NCBI RefSeq assembly: GCF_033958435.1
Contig: NC_134137.1
Span: 109,254,501-109,318,500 of the forward strand
Origin: Carettochelys insculpta
Lineage: Eukaryota > Chordata > Testudines > Carettochelyidae
Length of the DNA stretch: 64,000 nucleotides
Direction: 5' to 3'
Shown: piece by piece, positions 1 to 11,023 of the stretch
How the letters are laid out: every line of letters begins with the position of its first letter
Position numbering within the stretch: the stretch's first letter is position 1
Made by a program: the position numbers and the translations under genes
Notes under the pieces: generated by a model
Told to the model about the DNA's origin: nothing
Databases searched by the model: none
The model's input: only the letters and a program-made list of their open reading frames with translations

Positions 1-705
1 TAAAATTGAAAAGCATTTTAAGACACTACAATATAGGTGCAATAACACAAATATTGTGGAAAGAATGAAGCATAACTGTAGGATTTGCTCAACAGCCCTT
101 GTCAGATATGAATCTGAGTGGGTGTACATCAAACATCAAACAGTACCTTAATATCTTGCCCATTTGAGAAATACTGGGATCATAATTGGACCGGTAGATG
201 ATAGCACTATAAATAGAGTGAGACAAAAGAAAATGAGATGTGAATGAGAATTTATAATAATGTTTTGTATAAAGTCCCTGTCATTAGCATCCATCTGGAC
301 AGTGCTGATTAATTCTCTTAGCACAGGTGCAGACTTCACCAGGCAGGGGATGTAAAGATGAAAGGATATTTGATGGCAGAGAACCCAGGAAGTTGAACCA
401 TCATTGGAATTAATGCACAAACACTGACAAGCTGTAGATTGCCCTAATTTTCTATTATTAAACTTGTTATTGGTATCTGAAATGAGTGATTCAAAAGTAT
501 GCCATTTTCAAAGAGAACTTTTTCATTTTTACTTTGAATTCCTTTCCAGAGGTACTCATTGCGTGACCTTATGCCACGGGCTTTGTTCAATCTCTCCCGA
601 AGTTTGAGAATGTAGAGACTAACCATGGTCAAACTGAATGGAAATGCCTGTAAAACAAAAGAAAGAAACATGCACTGTACAGACAATCAGAGCAGAAAGG
701 CAGAG
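1..705. other. Intergenic DNA, no gene seen
   Basis: AT-rich sequence with only short chance reading frames. No domain, RNA gene or recognisable repeat was identified. Confidence 0.5.

Positions 706-747
<42 letters not shown>
706..747 (+). repeat. (TATC)n microsatellite
   Basis: About ten uninterrupted tetranucleotide units. It lies outside any recognised element and is likely length-variable. Confidence 0.95.
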
Positions 748-984
748 ATTAGCATCTTGGATGGAAAGATAGTCTTTGGATTAATTTATGTGCATCTATT
801 TGCACATTTAAATTGCTAATGTCTGTGACTCTGCAACTTGGCTCATGCATTGATTCAGTGTAGATACCTACTACAGTGATGGAATGGGTTCTTCCATCAC
901 AGCAGTTAATCCACCATCTTATGGGAAGAAGTCTTCTGTCGAGCTAGTGCTGCCTACACAGGGGGTTAGGTCAGCATAATTATG

Positions 985-3633
985 TTTTTTAAGGGTATGG
1001 ACTTTTCACACTTCTGAGAGATATAGTTGGGATCACAGAGACTTGATGGGATAATATACACAATTGGAATATTGATATAGAAGGGTACAGCTTACTCAGG
1101 AAGAATAGGCAGGGTAAACAGGGTGGAGATGTTGCCTTATATATAAAAATGTACACACCTGGACTGAGGTGGAGATGGACATATGAGACAGAAGCATTGA
1201 GAGTCTTTGGGTTAGGTTAAAAGGGGTAAAGATCAAGCGTGAGCTTATGCTAGGGGTCTACTACAGACCACATACCTAGGTAGAAGAGGTGGATGAAGCT
1301 TTTTCTCAGCAACTAACAAAATCATCGAAAGTGCAGAATTTGGTGGTAACAGGGAACTTTAACTATCGAGACACATGTTGGAAAACTAACACAATGAGGC
1401 ACAGACAAGCCAATAATTTCGTGGACTGCACTGAAGACAATATTTTATTTCAGAAGGTGGAAAAAGCTACTAGGGGAGAAGGTGTTCTAGATTTGACTTT
1501 AACAAATATGGAGGAACTGGATGAAAATTGGAAAGTGGAAGGCAGTCTGGGAGAAAGTGACCATGAAATCATAGAGTTCATGATTATAAGGAGTGGTAGA
1601 AATACAGACAATGGATTTCAGGAAGGCAGATTTTGGTAAACTCAGAGAGCTTGTAGGTAAGGTTCCAAGGGAAGCAAGACTAAAGAGAAAAACAATAGAA
1701 GAGAGATGGTAATTTTTGAAAGGGGTGATATTAAAGGCCCAAAAGCAAACTATTCTGCTGGATAGGAAAGGTAGAAAGTATGGTAAAAGACCACCTTGGC
1801 TTAACCTGGAGATCTTGTATGATCTCAAAACCGAAAAGGAGTCTTATGAAAAGTTGAAAATGAGGACAAATTACAAAGGATGAATATAAGCAAACAATAC
1901 AGATATGCAGGGGCAAGATTAGAAAGTCAAAGGCACAAAATGAGCTCAAACTAGCTAGAGACATAAAGCGCAACAAGAACACATTCTAAAAATATATTAG
2001 AAGTGAGAGGCAGACCAAGGACAGAGTTGGCCCACTGCTCAGTAAGGAGGGATAAACAGTATCAGGAAACTTGGAAATGGTAGAGGTGCTTAATGGTCTT
2101 AATGGTATTCACCACAAAGTCTGATGAAAGAAAGACTGACATACCAAATACTGTTGGGAAGGGGGTAAGTTTAGAAGATAAAATACAAAAAGAACAAGTT
2201 AAAAATTACTTAGAAAAGTTAGACGTCTTCAAGTCACCAGGGCCTGATGAAATGCATCCTAGAATACTCAAGGAGCTGATAGAGGAGGTATCTGAGACTT
2301 TAGCTATCCTCTTTGAAAAGTCCTGGAAATCCGGGGAGATTCCAGAAGACTTGAAAGGGGCAAATATAGCTCCTATCTATGAAAAGGGGAATAAGAGCAA
2401 CCCAGGGAATTACGAACCAGTCGGTTTAACTTCTGTGCTAGGAAAGATAATGGAGCAAGTAATTAAGGAATTCATCTGCAAACATCTGGAAGAAAATAAG
2501 GTGATAGATAACAGTCAGAATGATCTTATCAATAAACTAGGCAAATACAGCTTAGATGGGGCTACTATAAGATGAGTGCATAACTGGCTGGATAACCATT
2601 CTCAGAGGGTAGTTATTAATGGTTCACAGTCATGCTAAAAGGGCATAACAAGTGGGGTTCCACAGGGGTCTGTTTTGGGACTGGTTCTGTTCAATATCTT
2701 CATCAATGATTTAGATATTGGCATAGAGAGTGCGCTTAGGAAATTTGCAGATGATACCAAACTGGGAGGGACTGCAACTGCTTTGGAGGTTAGAGTCATA
2801 ATTCAAAATGATGTGGACAAACTGGAAAAATGGCCTGAGGTAAATGGGTGAAGTTTAAAAAGGACAAATGCAAAGTTCTTCAGTTAGGAAGGAACAATCA
2901 GTTTCACACATACAGAATTGGAAGCAACTGTCTCTCAGGAATACTGCAGAAAGGGATCTAGGTCACATAGTGGACCACAAGCTAAACATGAGTCCACAGC
3001 GTGACACTGTTGGAAAAAAAGCAAGCATGTTTCTGGGATGCATTAACAGAAATATTGTGAGCAAGACCCAAGAAGGCATTCTTCCGCTCTACTTTACACT
3101 GATTAGGCCTCAATTGGAGTATTATGTCCAGTTTTGGGGACCACATTTCAAGAGAGATGTGGAGAAATTGGGGAAGGTCCAGAGAAATGCAACAAGAATG
3201 ATTAAAGGTCGAGAGGACATGAGCTATGAGGGAAGACTGAAAGAACTGGGTTTGTTTAGCTTAGGAAAGAGAAGACTGAGAGGGGACATGGTAGTGGTTT
3301 TCAATTACTTAGAAGAGTGTTACAAGGAGGAGGGAGAAAAAATGTGCTTCTTCGTCTCTGAGAATAGGACAAGGAGCAATGGGCTTAAACTGCAGAAAGA
3401 GAAGTTTAGGTTGGACTTTAGGAAAAACTTCCGAACTGCCAGGGTGGTTAAACGCCGGAATTAATTGCCTAGGGAGGTTGTGGAACCTCCATCACTGGAG
3501 ATATTTAAGAGCACGTTAAATAGACATCTATCTGGGATGGTCTAGACAGTTCTTGGTCCTGCCATGAGGGCAGGGGACTGGACTTGATGAGTGCTCGAGA
3601 TCCCTTCCACTTCTAGGATCCTATGATAGCTTT
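985..3633 (+). mobile_element. CR1 LINE, old copy with 3' end
   Basis: A long CR1-clade non-LTR retrotransposon. From 5' to 3' it shows an apurinic-type endonuclease remnant (from about 1030), a reverse transcriptase (about 2090-2800), the C-terminal ORF2 region (2868-3464), and a 3' UTR with the CR1 hallmark: a 'CTGGACTTGATGA' type block, a 'CCTTCCA' block and a terminal 'CTATGAT' near 3620-3630. ORF1 is missing, so the copy is 5'-truncated. Many frameshifts and stops indicate an old insertion. The 5' boundary is approximate. Confidence 0.9.
1045..3464 (+). pseudogene. CR1 ORF2 (endonuclease-reverse transcriptase), broken
   Basis: ORF2 relic of the enclosing CR1; in a live copy this protein nicks target DNA and reverse-transcribes the element RNA. 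Around 1045-1130 the frame encodes an ETWWD-like endonuclease motif, and 1289-1639 carries the later endonuclease part (V-T-G-N-F-N-Y and E-S-D-H motifs). RT motifs follow: K-S-P-G-P-D-E near 2230, G-N-Y-E-P-V-G near 2405, VPQGSVLG near 2655, and the catalytic FADD near 2745. The thumb/C-terminal part with 'RPQLEYYVQFWGPH' lies at 3105-3150. At least three frames must be joined to follow the protein, so it is not functional. Confidence 0.88.
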
Positions 3634-4255
3634 GCTGATACAAGTTTCCAGTATAGAGAGGGAATTATGTACCTTGCTCTTTGGACCTTTGAAAATATCT
3701 CCCTAAAATCTTACTTAGAAGTCTACTAGTCAGACACAAAAGTTCATGCTCATTATTCACCCTGTGTTACACAATGTTAACCTAAAATAAGATCAGTACT
3801 TTGTCTAGTCTTCATTAGTCTTCAACACTAGCCACCAACACTTTGTCTACAATCAGAAGATGTACATTCATTTTTCTGCATGGTTGAAGGTGCTCCAATA
3901 CCCATTTTCCATTAAGAAATATTGCCAATTGTTCAGGTCCCTAGGCCCAGGGAAAGGTTTACTACATGAAGGATTGCCAAATTTACCACATCTTAATAGG
4001 ATTGTCTTAGTAAATTCAAATGATCCTTCAAAATCTAAACCTTTGAAAAGATTGGGGTCTATATTCATTTCCACAACATGGCTTCTTTCTACCATTCCAG
4101 CAGTGGAAAGGGGTCAAAAAGTTGCCCTCACAAAGATCTGAGGAGTCCATCAGTTACTGAACTGTTTCCATGTCTACATCTACATAAAATCTTGGAAACT
4201 ATTAACAAATGCTGTGTTACATTCTGTGATACAGAGTGGTGAAATGTAGCCCTAA
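3634..4255. other. Intergenic DNA, no gene seen
   Basis: No recognisable coding or repeat structure. Open frames on both strands at 3860-4141 overlap each other and match nothing known to me. Confidence 0.4.
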
Positions 4256-4360
4256 AAAGAGGCTTGAGGAAGTGGGTCTTACCCAGAAAAGCTCATTACC
4301 TAATAAATAAATGTGTTAGTCTTTAGGGTAGTACAGGACTGCTTGTATTTTTTGCAGAAT
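4256..4360 (+). mobile_element. Penelope-like element, 3' tail fragment
   Basis: About 100 bp resembling the common sauropsid Penelope 3' tail: 'GAAGTGGGTCTTACCCAG', then 'AAAGCTCATTACCTAATAAA' and 'GTTAGTCTTTAGGG'. The same tail, in the opposite orientation, ends the Penelope copy near 22.96 kb. No coding part is left. Confidence 0.6.
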
Positions 4361-4520
4361 ATGTTCATCATAGAGTGTCTCTAATTGGTTAAGCTCTAGT
4401 GTAAAAGCTGGCCCTGCTTCCTGGAAGAGGTTTATGTTGGGGGTAGACTGTGTAGAGCGTGTTTTAAGCTGAAAAAATTAGACTAATGCTATGGCTGTTC
4501 TCAGCTATCCTGGACTGTTT

Positions 4521-5230
4521 GGCTACGTCTACACGTGCACGCTACATCGAAATAGCTTATTTCGATGCAGCGACATCGAAATAAGCTATTTCGATGAATA
4601 ACGTCTACATGTCCTCCAGGGCTGGCAACGTCGACGTTCAGCTTCGACGTTGGGCAGCACCACATCGAAATAGGCGCTGCGAGGGAACGTCTACACACCA
4701 AAGTAGCGCACATCGAAATAAGGGTGCCAGGAACAGCTGCAGACAGGGTCACAGGGAGGACTCAACAGCAAGCCGCTCCCTTAAAGGGCCCCTCCCAGAC
4801 ACAGTTGCACTAAACAACACAAGATCCACAGAGCCAACAACTGGTTGCAGACCCTGTGCATGCAGCATGGACCCCAGCTGCCGCAGCAGCAGGCAGAAGC
4901 CCTGGGCTAAGGGCTGCTGCACACGGTGACCATAGAGCCCCGCAGGGGCTGGAGAGAGAGCGTCTCTCAACCCCTCAGCTGATGGCCACCATGGCGGACC
5001 CTGCTATCTCGATGTTGCGGGATGCGGATCGGCTACACGTGCCCTACTTCGACGTTCAACTTCGAAGTAGGGCGCTATTCCCATCCCCTCATGGGGTTAG
5101 CGACTTCGACGTCTCACCACCTAATGTCGATTTCAACTTCGAAATAGCGCCCAACACGTGTAGCCGTGACGGGCGCTATTTCGAAGTTGGCGCCACTACT
5201 TCGAAGTAGCGTGCACGTGTAGACACGGCC
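4521..5230 (+). mobile_element. Harbinger MITE, family 1, copy A (710 bp)
   Basis: Complete miniature inverted-repeat element. It starts GGCTACGTCTACACGTGCAC, ends with the inverted match GTGCACGTGTAGACACGGCC, and is flanked by a 3-bp duplication TTT (4518-4520 and 5231-5233). It holds 16 TCGA tetramers, mostly in TATTTCGAT or CTTCGAA contexts. Its left part matches the reverse complement of the right end of the full-length Harbinger at 52771-57428, including the nuclease start region around 4866 (CATGGACCCCAGC followed by a CAG-rich stretch). Its right part matches the other end. It therefore looks like an internal-deletion derivative. The frames inside it are not genes. Confidence 0.92.
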
Positions 5231-5233
5231 TTT

Positions 5234-6765
5234 GAGGTGCAAAGGAGAGCAGGAACTGGCTTCTCGCTCTGGACTACTATAGTGCTGCTGGTACACATAT
5301 GGAAGATTGGGACCATTGGTAAAATTGTAGACCAGGAATCATAGCTCTGTTCTACCATTTATATGTCAGCCGTGCATAATTATATGGATTCATGTTCCTA
5401 CCATGTATTTCAACAAAGGAATATTTAGGGCAAAATATATCAGGAAAATGAACCACTTAAAATGATATCACTGCAAATATCTCCAGAGCACAAGTGCTTT
5501 GAAAATGTATAGTAGAAAGGTTCATTGATCTCAGGATGGGGGCCAGATGTTTCTCTGAGCAATGGGTATACCGAAGCCATGTTTTGCCCACATAAAAAAA
5601 CAAAATTTGCTTATACAGGATTCCATCAAGAAATGGCCCATCTATACCCACAGTGAGGCACACAGGTGGACTTATGCTACTGAGTATTGTGATATATACA
5701 ATTAAAAATTCAAAGCTCAGGTTCCCTGGTTTTGTTAACTGGGCTTTGAAACCACTCAGATGGTGGTTACTATCTGCAGGTTATTTTTTACCTACTGTTC
5801 TTTCTTTTGAAAATCACATCTGCTATGAAATCTGTATCTCCTCTGTGATTTTCCCAATGTTCTCCTCTGAGTCTCAAAAGCTGTAAAACTAGGAATGCTG
5901 CAAGAGAAATGCTTTACTGCATTAAGAGTATTGTGACATAAATTCCCACTTAATAACCAAAGTAATAAATTCCTGTCTGATCTGAGCAGTAAAATGAGAT
6001 GAAAAGACATATTTGTGCCAGTGTATATCAAAATAACTGTGAGCTGTGATTCCCTATCAGACTTCGTAAATATTAGGTCTGACATGACAACTGAGCTGCA
6101 GAACGGCAGACAAGACAGCAGCAAAGTATTTGTTATGTTTATGATACAAACTTTACATCTCGTTTTTTTGTTGTTGATAAAGTAGTATGTTCAATAGGAG
6201 GAAACAACTGTATCATACACGTCTATGGATTTATAATCACCAATTTTTTTCCTCCTTTTTAATGGAAAAGTAGTAAATTTAGCTCCTTCTGCTTCAGCAA
6301 AGAAAAAGCTGATCATATTCATGTCCTCAAGTGAGGGTTCCTAAAAGTGAGAGCAATAGCTCCTGCTAAAATACTGCAACCAAAATGAATGAAGATTTTT
6401 ACTATTCTTAATATGAAGACACAGTCTCTCCACTGTATGTGGTTATACTTGAAATAATCTAGTGTCTGAGAGCAAGTGAAAAATCTGTGTATAAAGTAAC
6501 TGTACTTCAGACAGATGTCTGCTTCTCTATCTGTGCTACAAGCCACATGTCATCCACTTGACTTCAGGTGATTTGGGAGGATGATCCTTTGAGAGAAGAG
6601 TGGCTGATAGTTTAAAGGCATTTTCTCCTCATTCACTTCTTTTTATCTCTTCTCATGTTTCTGTTTTTCAGTCATTCAGGGGTGCTTGTACCTGGTGTAA
6701 CACAGACCAGTTGGGAGCAATGAATGCTGGTACCAACCAGCAGGTCTGCACTGTATCAGGCTGTT
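5234..6765. other. Intergenic DNA, no gene seen
   Basis: AT-rich, with no recognised element. Short overlapping frames lack domain character. Confidence 0.45.
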
Positions 6766-6766
6766 G

Positions 6767-6806
<40 letters not shown>

Positions 6807-6817
6807 GAGAGAGAGAG
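6766..6817 (+). repeat. (GT)n(GA)n compound microsatellite
   Basis: About 12 GT units followed by about 14 mostly perfect GA units. It directly abuts the left terminal repeat of the Harbinger element that begins at about 6817. Confidence 0.95.
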
Positions 6818-7124
6818 GCTGCATCTACACTATGAGGTAACTTGATATTTAATACATTTGAATATTTAATCTTGATATGAATTTGAATTGTCTACAAAGC
6901 ATCTTGAAATTCAACCCACCTTTTTTCCATGTTGAAGTTCGAAAGTGTGATCACTGCATTGTGGGTACCTATCCCAAAAAGTGCCTTAGCCCCAGTTGCT
7001 TGTGGGTGTTTCATGTTGGAATTCCAGAATTCCAAGCTCTGTCCCAGAATTCACTGCTTCACTAACCCCGCAAGAAAAGAGCTGGAGATCTCACCATTTC
7101 CTGCTGCAGCATTCCAGCACAAGC

Positions 7125-8079
7125 ATGGATCCACAAAAGCTCCAGGTCGTTGCACAGATCATTTCGGCGACCACTGCAGCTATCACACAATTTGTCCTTC
7201 AGTTCCCAAGTTCAGTGACACTTGGCTGTCCTACTGGTGGTGTTGATGATGACGAGGATCATTTAGCAGAGCAAATCTTCCAACTGCAGTCCAAGAACTT
7301 AGAGCTACTGGGTGCCATGAATGCTTTGCTGACAGCAGAGCAGTGGTTTTGGACTTGTGAGACTAGTACACAGTGGTGGGACTGCATCATTTTGGAATCC
7401 TGGGATGATCAGAACTTTTGCATGTGTAAGTCCACCTTTATGGAACTTTGTGATGTTCTGGCAGCTGCTCTGAAGTGCAGCAACACAAAAACGAGGCCAG
7501 CTTTAAGAGTTCAGAAGCAAGTGGCAATTGCACTGTGGAAGTTTGCAGTGCCCAACAGTTACCAGTTAGTGGGCCTTGCTGCTCAGGGCTTTGCTAACTG
7601 TGGTGGGGCAATAGATGGCATGCACATCCCTATCATAGTCCTGGCCCACCTGGCTTCAGAGTATATTAATCAAAAGGGGTACTGCTCCATGGTGATGGTA
7701 GATCACAAAGTTCGTTTTGCTGACATCAATGTTGGCTGGTCAGAGAGGGTTCATGACGCACACATATTCTGAAATTTGGGATTGTACCAAAATCTCCTGG
7801 ATGGGACCTTTTTCCCTAATCAGAAAATCAAGATTGGCAATGTGGAGATGCCCATTATTATATTCGGCCCATCTGCTTGCTTCATGAAGCCCTAAACAGG
7901 AGTCTTGGACCCCAGCAAGGAAAACTTTAATCACAGACTGAGCAGGTGCAAAATGGTCGTGGAATGTGCCTTTGGATGTTTAAAAGCGAGGTTCAGATGT
8001 TTATTGACATGTTTGGACATTTCTGAAGGTAATGTTCTCACCATTATCACAGTGTGTGTGATTTGGAAGCTTCTTTTAG
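7125..8079 (+). pseudogene. HARBI1-like Harbinger nuclease, degraded
   Basis: DDE nuclease relic of the enclosing transposon. The ATG at 7125 gives an M-D-P-Q start that corresponds to the M-D-P-Q-Q start of the intact gene at 57067. Visible landmarks are W-W-D-x-I-I-L-E-S-W-D-D, the helix-turn-helix approach V-A-I-A-L-W-K, A-I-D-G-M-H-I-P-I (first Asp), V-H-D-A-H-I-F (second Asp) and V-V-E-C-A-F-G-C-L-K-A-R-F-R (Glu). All three acidic residues survive. However, about 55 residues around the usual intron position are missing (PNSYQLVG is followed almost directly by GFANCGG). The frame also stops after 7772, and a further stop separates the Glu segment (7905-8079). Not functional. Confidence 0.85.
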
Positions 8080-8661
8080 CTATCTGAAGAAATCCTCATC
8101 TCCCTGATCTGGTGGTCTATGGCAGACATCAACTACAACACCACCTCTGTTGCTTTTGCCTCTAAGCTTAACCCAAAGACACCCAACTGGCTTTTCTCCC
8201 TCCTTATACTGAAGCCCTGAGCAACCATACTGCTCCTTCACATACAGTGTAACTCCTCTTCCTTTTCTCCCCTGCCTGTCCTTCCTAAACAGTTTATACC
8301 CTTCCATGACCATATTCCTGTTATGCGAATCATCCCACCAAGTCTCCTTTATTCCAGCCACCTCATACTTCTTTGACTGTACCAGGGCCTCTAATTCTTC
8401 CTGTTTGTTTCCCAGGCTTCTTGTATTTGTGTACGAGCACTTTAGAGAAGTGGCTGATTGGCCCACTTTCTCCTCTTCACCCAGGGATCCTGCTTTGTTG
8501 TACCCTACTCCTTCCCCACTTACCTCAGGGCTTGTGTCACTGTCCCTTGCTGAACCTAGTTTAAAGCCCTCCTCACTAGGTTTGCAAGCCTGCCTGTGGC
8601 AATGCTGTTTCCTCTCTCTGTTAGGTGGATCACATCTCTTCCTAGCAATCCTTGTTCCCAC
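8080..8661 (-). pseudogene. CR1 ORF2 N-terminal endonuclease domain, truncated
   Basis: A 193-codon open frame. It shows the CR1 endonuclease opening C-S-Y-T-N-T-R-S-L-G-N-K-Q-E-E-L, then K-E-T-W-W-D-D (a catalytic Glu-region motif) and D-V-C-H-R-P-P near the end. Everything after this motif, including the reverse transcriptase, is absent because the element is truncated here. Confidence 0.85.
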
Positions 8662-9960
8662 AACAGAGTCCCATGTTCAAAGAAACCAAATCCTTCTCTG
8701 CGACACCACCTACACAGCCACTCATGTACCTCATCAATTCGATGATCCCTACCCGGATCCTTTCCTTCCACAGGCAGGATGGATGGCAACACCGCTTGTG
8801 CTCCATATTCCTTGATCTTTCTTCCTAGGGTTATGTAATCCACAGTGATCTCATGAGGTTGCTCTGAGCTGTATCACTAGTTCCTACATGGAGAAGTAAG
8901 AGGGAGTAATAGTCTGCAGTTTTGATTATTTTTGGAAGAGACTCTGTAACATCACAGATTCTAGCTCCTGGTAAGCAGCAAACTTGCTGGGATTCTAGGT
9001 CTTGAAGGTGGATGGATGACTTCATCCCTCTTAGGACGGAGTTCCTGACCACTACCACTCGTGTTGTTCTCTTAGAGGTGGTGGTCATAGAACCCCCATC
9101 TCTAGGTCTGTGCTTCCCAAGCCTTGCAGTCTGTGGGGTCTTCTTCTCATCCATTCCCTGTGAGATATCTGCCCCAGCTATCTCCACTGTATTACCTGTG
9201 CAGAGAGGCTGAAAGCGGTTGCTTAACTGCACTGGAATTGGAAATACATGGCTATGTCTACACTAGCCAAAAACTTCGAAATGGCCATGCAAATGGTCAT
9301 TTTGAAGTTTACTAATGAAGTGCTGAAATACATATTCAGCGCCTCATTAGCATGCGGGCGGCCGCAGCACTTCAAAATTGATGTGGCTTGCCGCCGCGCA
9401 GCTCGTCCAGGCGGGGCTCCTTTTCAAAAGGACCCTGGCTACTTTTTTAGTCCCCTTATTCCTATCTGCTCATAGGATGAGCTGCGCAGCGGCGAGCCAC
9501 ATCAATTTCGAAGTGCCGTGGCCGCCCGCATGCTAATGAGGCGCTGAATATGTATTTCAGCGCTTCATTAGTAAACTTTGAAATGGCCATTTGCATGGCA
9601 ATTTTGAAGTTTTTGGCTAGTGTAGACAAGGTCCATGAATTGGTTTTCTTCTCCTGGAAGTAACATGCTTCCAGTTCTCTTCCTTGTTTTGAACAACCTG
9701 CTGTTCCTGCATACTGAATGGAGCCTTCTATCCAGAAAGTCTTCACCTTCTCTGATGGACTGTAGAGTTGATATTTTTACCTCAAGTACTCCAACCTTCC
9801 AAAATGGCAACCAGCTTGCACTTGGGACATATAAAATTCTTTGTATCGTCTGGGAGGAAGACAAACATGGTACATGCCATGAAGGTTACAACAGCAGACT
9901 TCTCAGTAGACATGTCACCATCCATTTTCCCCCTTTCTTCAGAGAGTTCCCCTAGATGTT
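8556..9960 (-). pseudogene. CR1 ORF1 (SGNH esterase-like), split by a MITE
   Basis: ORF1 relic. From the 5' side (high coordinates) a F-I-C-P-K-C-K-L-V cysteine motif lies near 9815, followed by a coiled-coil-like segment. After the MITE comes an SGNH-hydrolase-like region: a V-V-R-N-S-V-L-R-G block (the usual G-D-S is altered to R-N-S), C-C-L-P-G-A-R-I, L-L-L-H-V-G-T-S-D-T and, near 8600, L-L-G-R-D-V-I-H-L-T. These blocks fit the esterase-type ORF1 of CR1 elements. A stop near 8831, a frame change near 8840 and the MITE insertion break it. Confidence 0.75.
9250..9633 (+). mobile_element. Palindromic MITE, family 2 (384 bp)
   Basis: The left end GGCTATGTCTACACTAGCC is matched by the inverted right end GGCTAGTGTAGACAAGGTC, with a 3-bp duplication CAT (9247-9249 and 9634-9636). 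The two arms are near-complete inverted copies containing AAATGGCCAT, a self-complementary block around AGCGC...GCGCT, and GCATGCTAAT-type sequence. It is non-coding and probably mobilised by a Harbinger-type nuclease, given its 3-bp duplication and CTACACTAG ends. It interrupts CR1 ORF1. Confidence 0.9.
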
Positions 9961-10109
9961 TCTGGTGCCACCTTGAAGGGCACAAGAGAAACAAACCTAT
10001 AAGAAAGGGACAACTGGTATGGGGCTCCCTCGCAAGGTGAACTCCCAGGCAAACTCCCTGTTAGCTGCTTCTGTTCACAGTGTTCACTGTGGCTGTCTTC
10101 TTATAAGGC

Positions 10110-10518
10110 TGCTAGCTGGCTCGGCCCAGCTTAAAGCCTGGCCTCTGATCTATGTTGTAATTCAGTCCGGACTCCATGGTGGGATCGTTCCCCATAGCCA
10201 TATGGAGCTGTTGATAATAGCGGCAAGTCTGTGGAACTGTCCCAATCACTGGTTGGCTTCCTGGACTTTTTGATAGGCCTGCCGGAGTTCTTTAACCTTC
10301 ACCTGGCACTGCATAGAGTCCTGGGAATAACCTCAGGCGGTCATCTTGCATGCCATATGATCAAAAATTGCTGCATTTTTCTTGGCCACCCAAAGTCTCT
10401 TTGCCACTGACTGGTCCCCCCAAATGGCAATGAGATCAAGAATCTCCTGGTGGATCCAAGCTGGGGCTCTCTTGCGCGCCTGAGAAGTGCTAGTCAGATC
10501 GCTACCCTGAGTGCTCAT
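10110..10518 (-). pseudogene. Harbinger Myb/SANT-like (trihelix) protein, broken
   Basis: Partner gene of the old Harbinger element. The ATG at 10518 opens a frame with a short basic leader and then A-P-A-W-I-H-Q-E-I-L-D-L-I-A-I-W-G-D, the first helix of a trihelix Myb-like domain. A TGA at 10333-10335 interrupts it where homologues have arginine (K-M-T-A then G-Y-S). Beyond the stop the domain continues with V-K-V-K-E-L-R-Q-A-Y and a C-R-Y-Y-Q-Q-L-H segment near 10220. In the Harbinger system this protein binds DNA and aids nuclease recruitment (family knowledge). Confidence 0.78.
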
Positions 10519-11023
10519 GACTGCAGTACCGGGCTACTGAAAACTGCTACCTACATGATGCAATGGCTACCAGTGCAGTGTGATGGCTACTGATACGATG
10601 TGACATGATGAGCAGAGGGATTTTTTCATAATATATATTTTCAGGGCGAGGCTGCTAAATTCCAATTCAAATTTTAATTCAAATTTAAATTCAATCAAAA
10701 CTTCGCGCACTTACTTTGACCTTCCTGCACACCTGACAGCAGTGCACGAAGAAGCAGCCATACTTGGAGGGTCACTGCATAGCTTTGTGGGGACACTTCT
10801 ATGGGCTAATCAATTTGAATTATGGACATGGCGCTTCCCTACTAGCCTTGATTTGACATTTTAAATTTGAAGTTGATGCTATACCCATCCTGTAAAATTG
10901 ATATTTTGTAGTCATTATTATGACTCAATCAATCGAGTTCACAGTATTAAGTGTGAAGGCAGTCATGTTTTAATACAAGCTACCACGTTGAAATTTGATT
11001 TTATCTTGTAGTGTAGATGCAGG

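Larger units (their letters stand above)
8080..10110 (-). mobile_element. CR1 LINE 5' portion, inserted in the Harbinger element
   Basis: Minus-strand CR1 that includes the rarely preserved ORF1 region and the start of ORF2. It is cut off at 8080 within the endonuclease. It lies between the nuclease and Myb relics of the older Harbinger element and is itself split by the MITE at 9250-9633. Both flanks of the MITE continue the same ORF1 region. The right boundary is approximate. Confidence 0.82.
6817..11023 (+). mobile_element. Old PIF/Harbinger transposon, interrupted by nested insertions
   Basis: The left end reads GGCTGCATCTACACTATGAG and the right end (about 11005-11023) is its inverted counterpart, CTTGTAGTGTAGATGCAGGC. 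Between them lie a plus-strand nuclease relic (7125-8079) and a minus-strand Myb-like relic (10110-10518), the convergent two-gene layout seen in the intact copy at 52.8 kb. About 2 kb in the middle (8080-10110) is a later CR1 insertion that in turn holds a MITE. The target duplication is unclear (AGA versus AGG). The 5' leader contains a 'GCATTGTGGGTACCTATCCC' block also seen in similar form in the 29.9-kb copy. Confidence 0.82.

Noticed and set aside
4594..4929. Frames inside the family-1 MITEs as genes
   Set aside because: They differ between copies, cross the deletion junction and have no domain.
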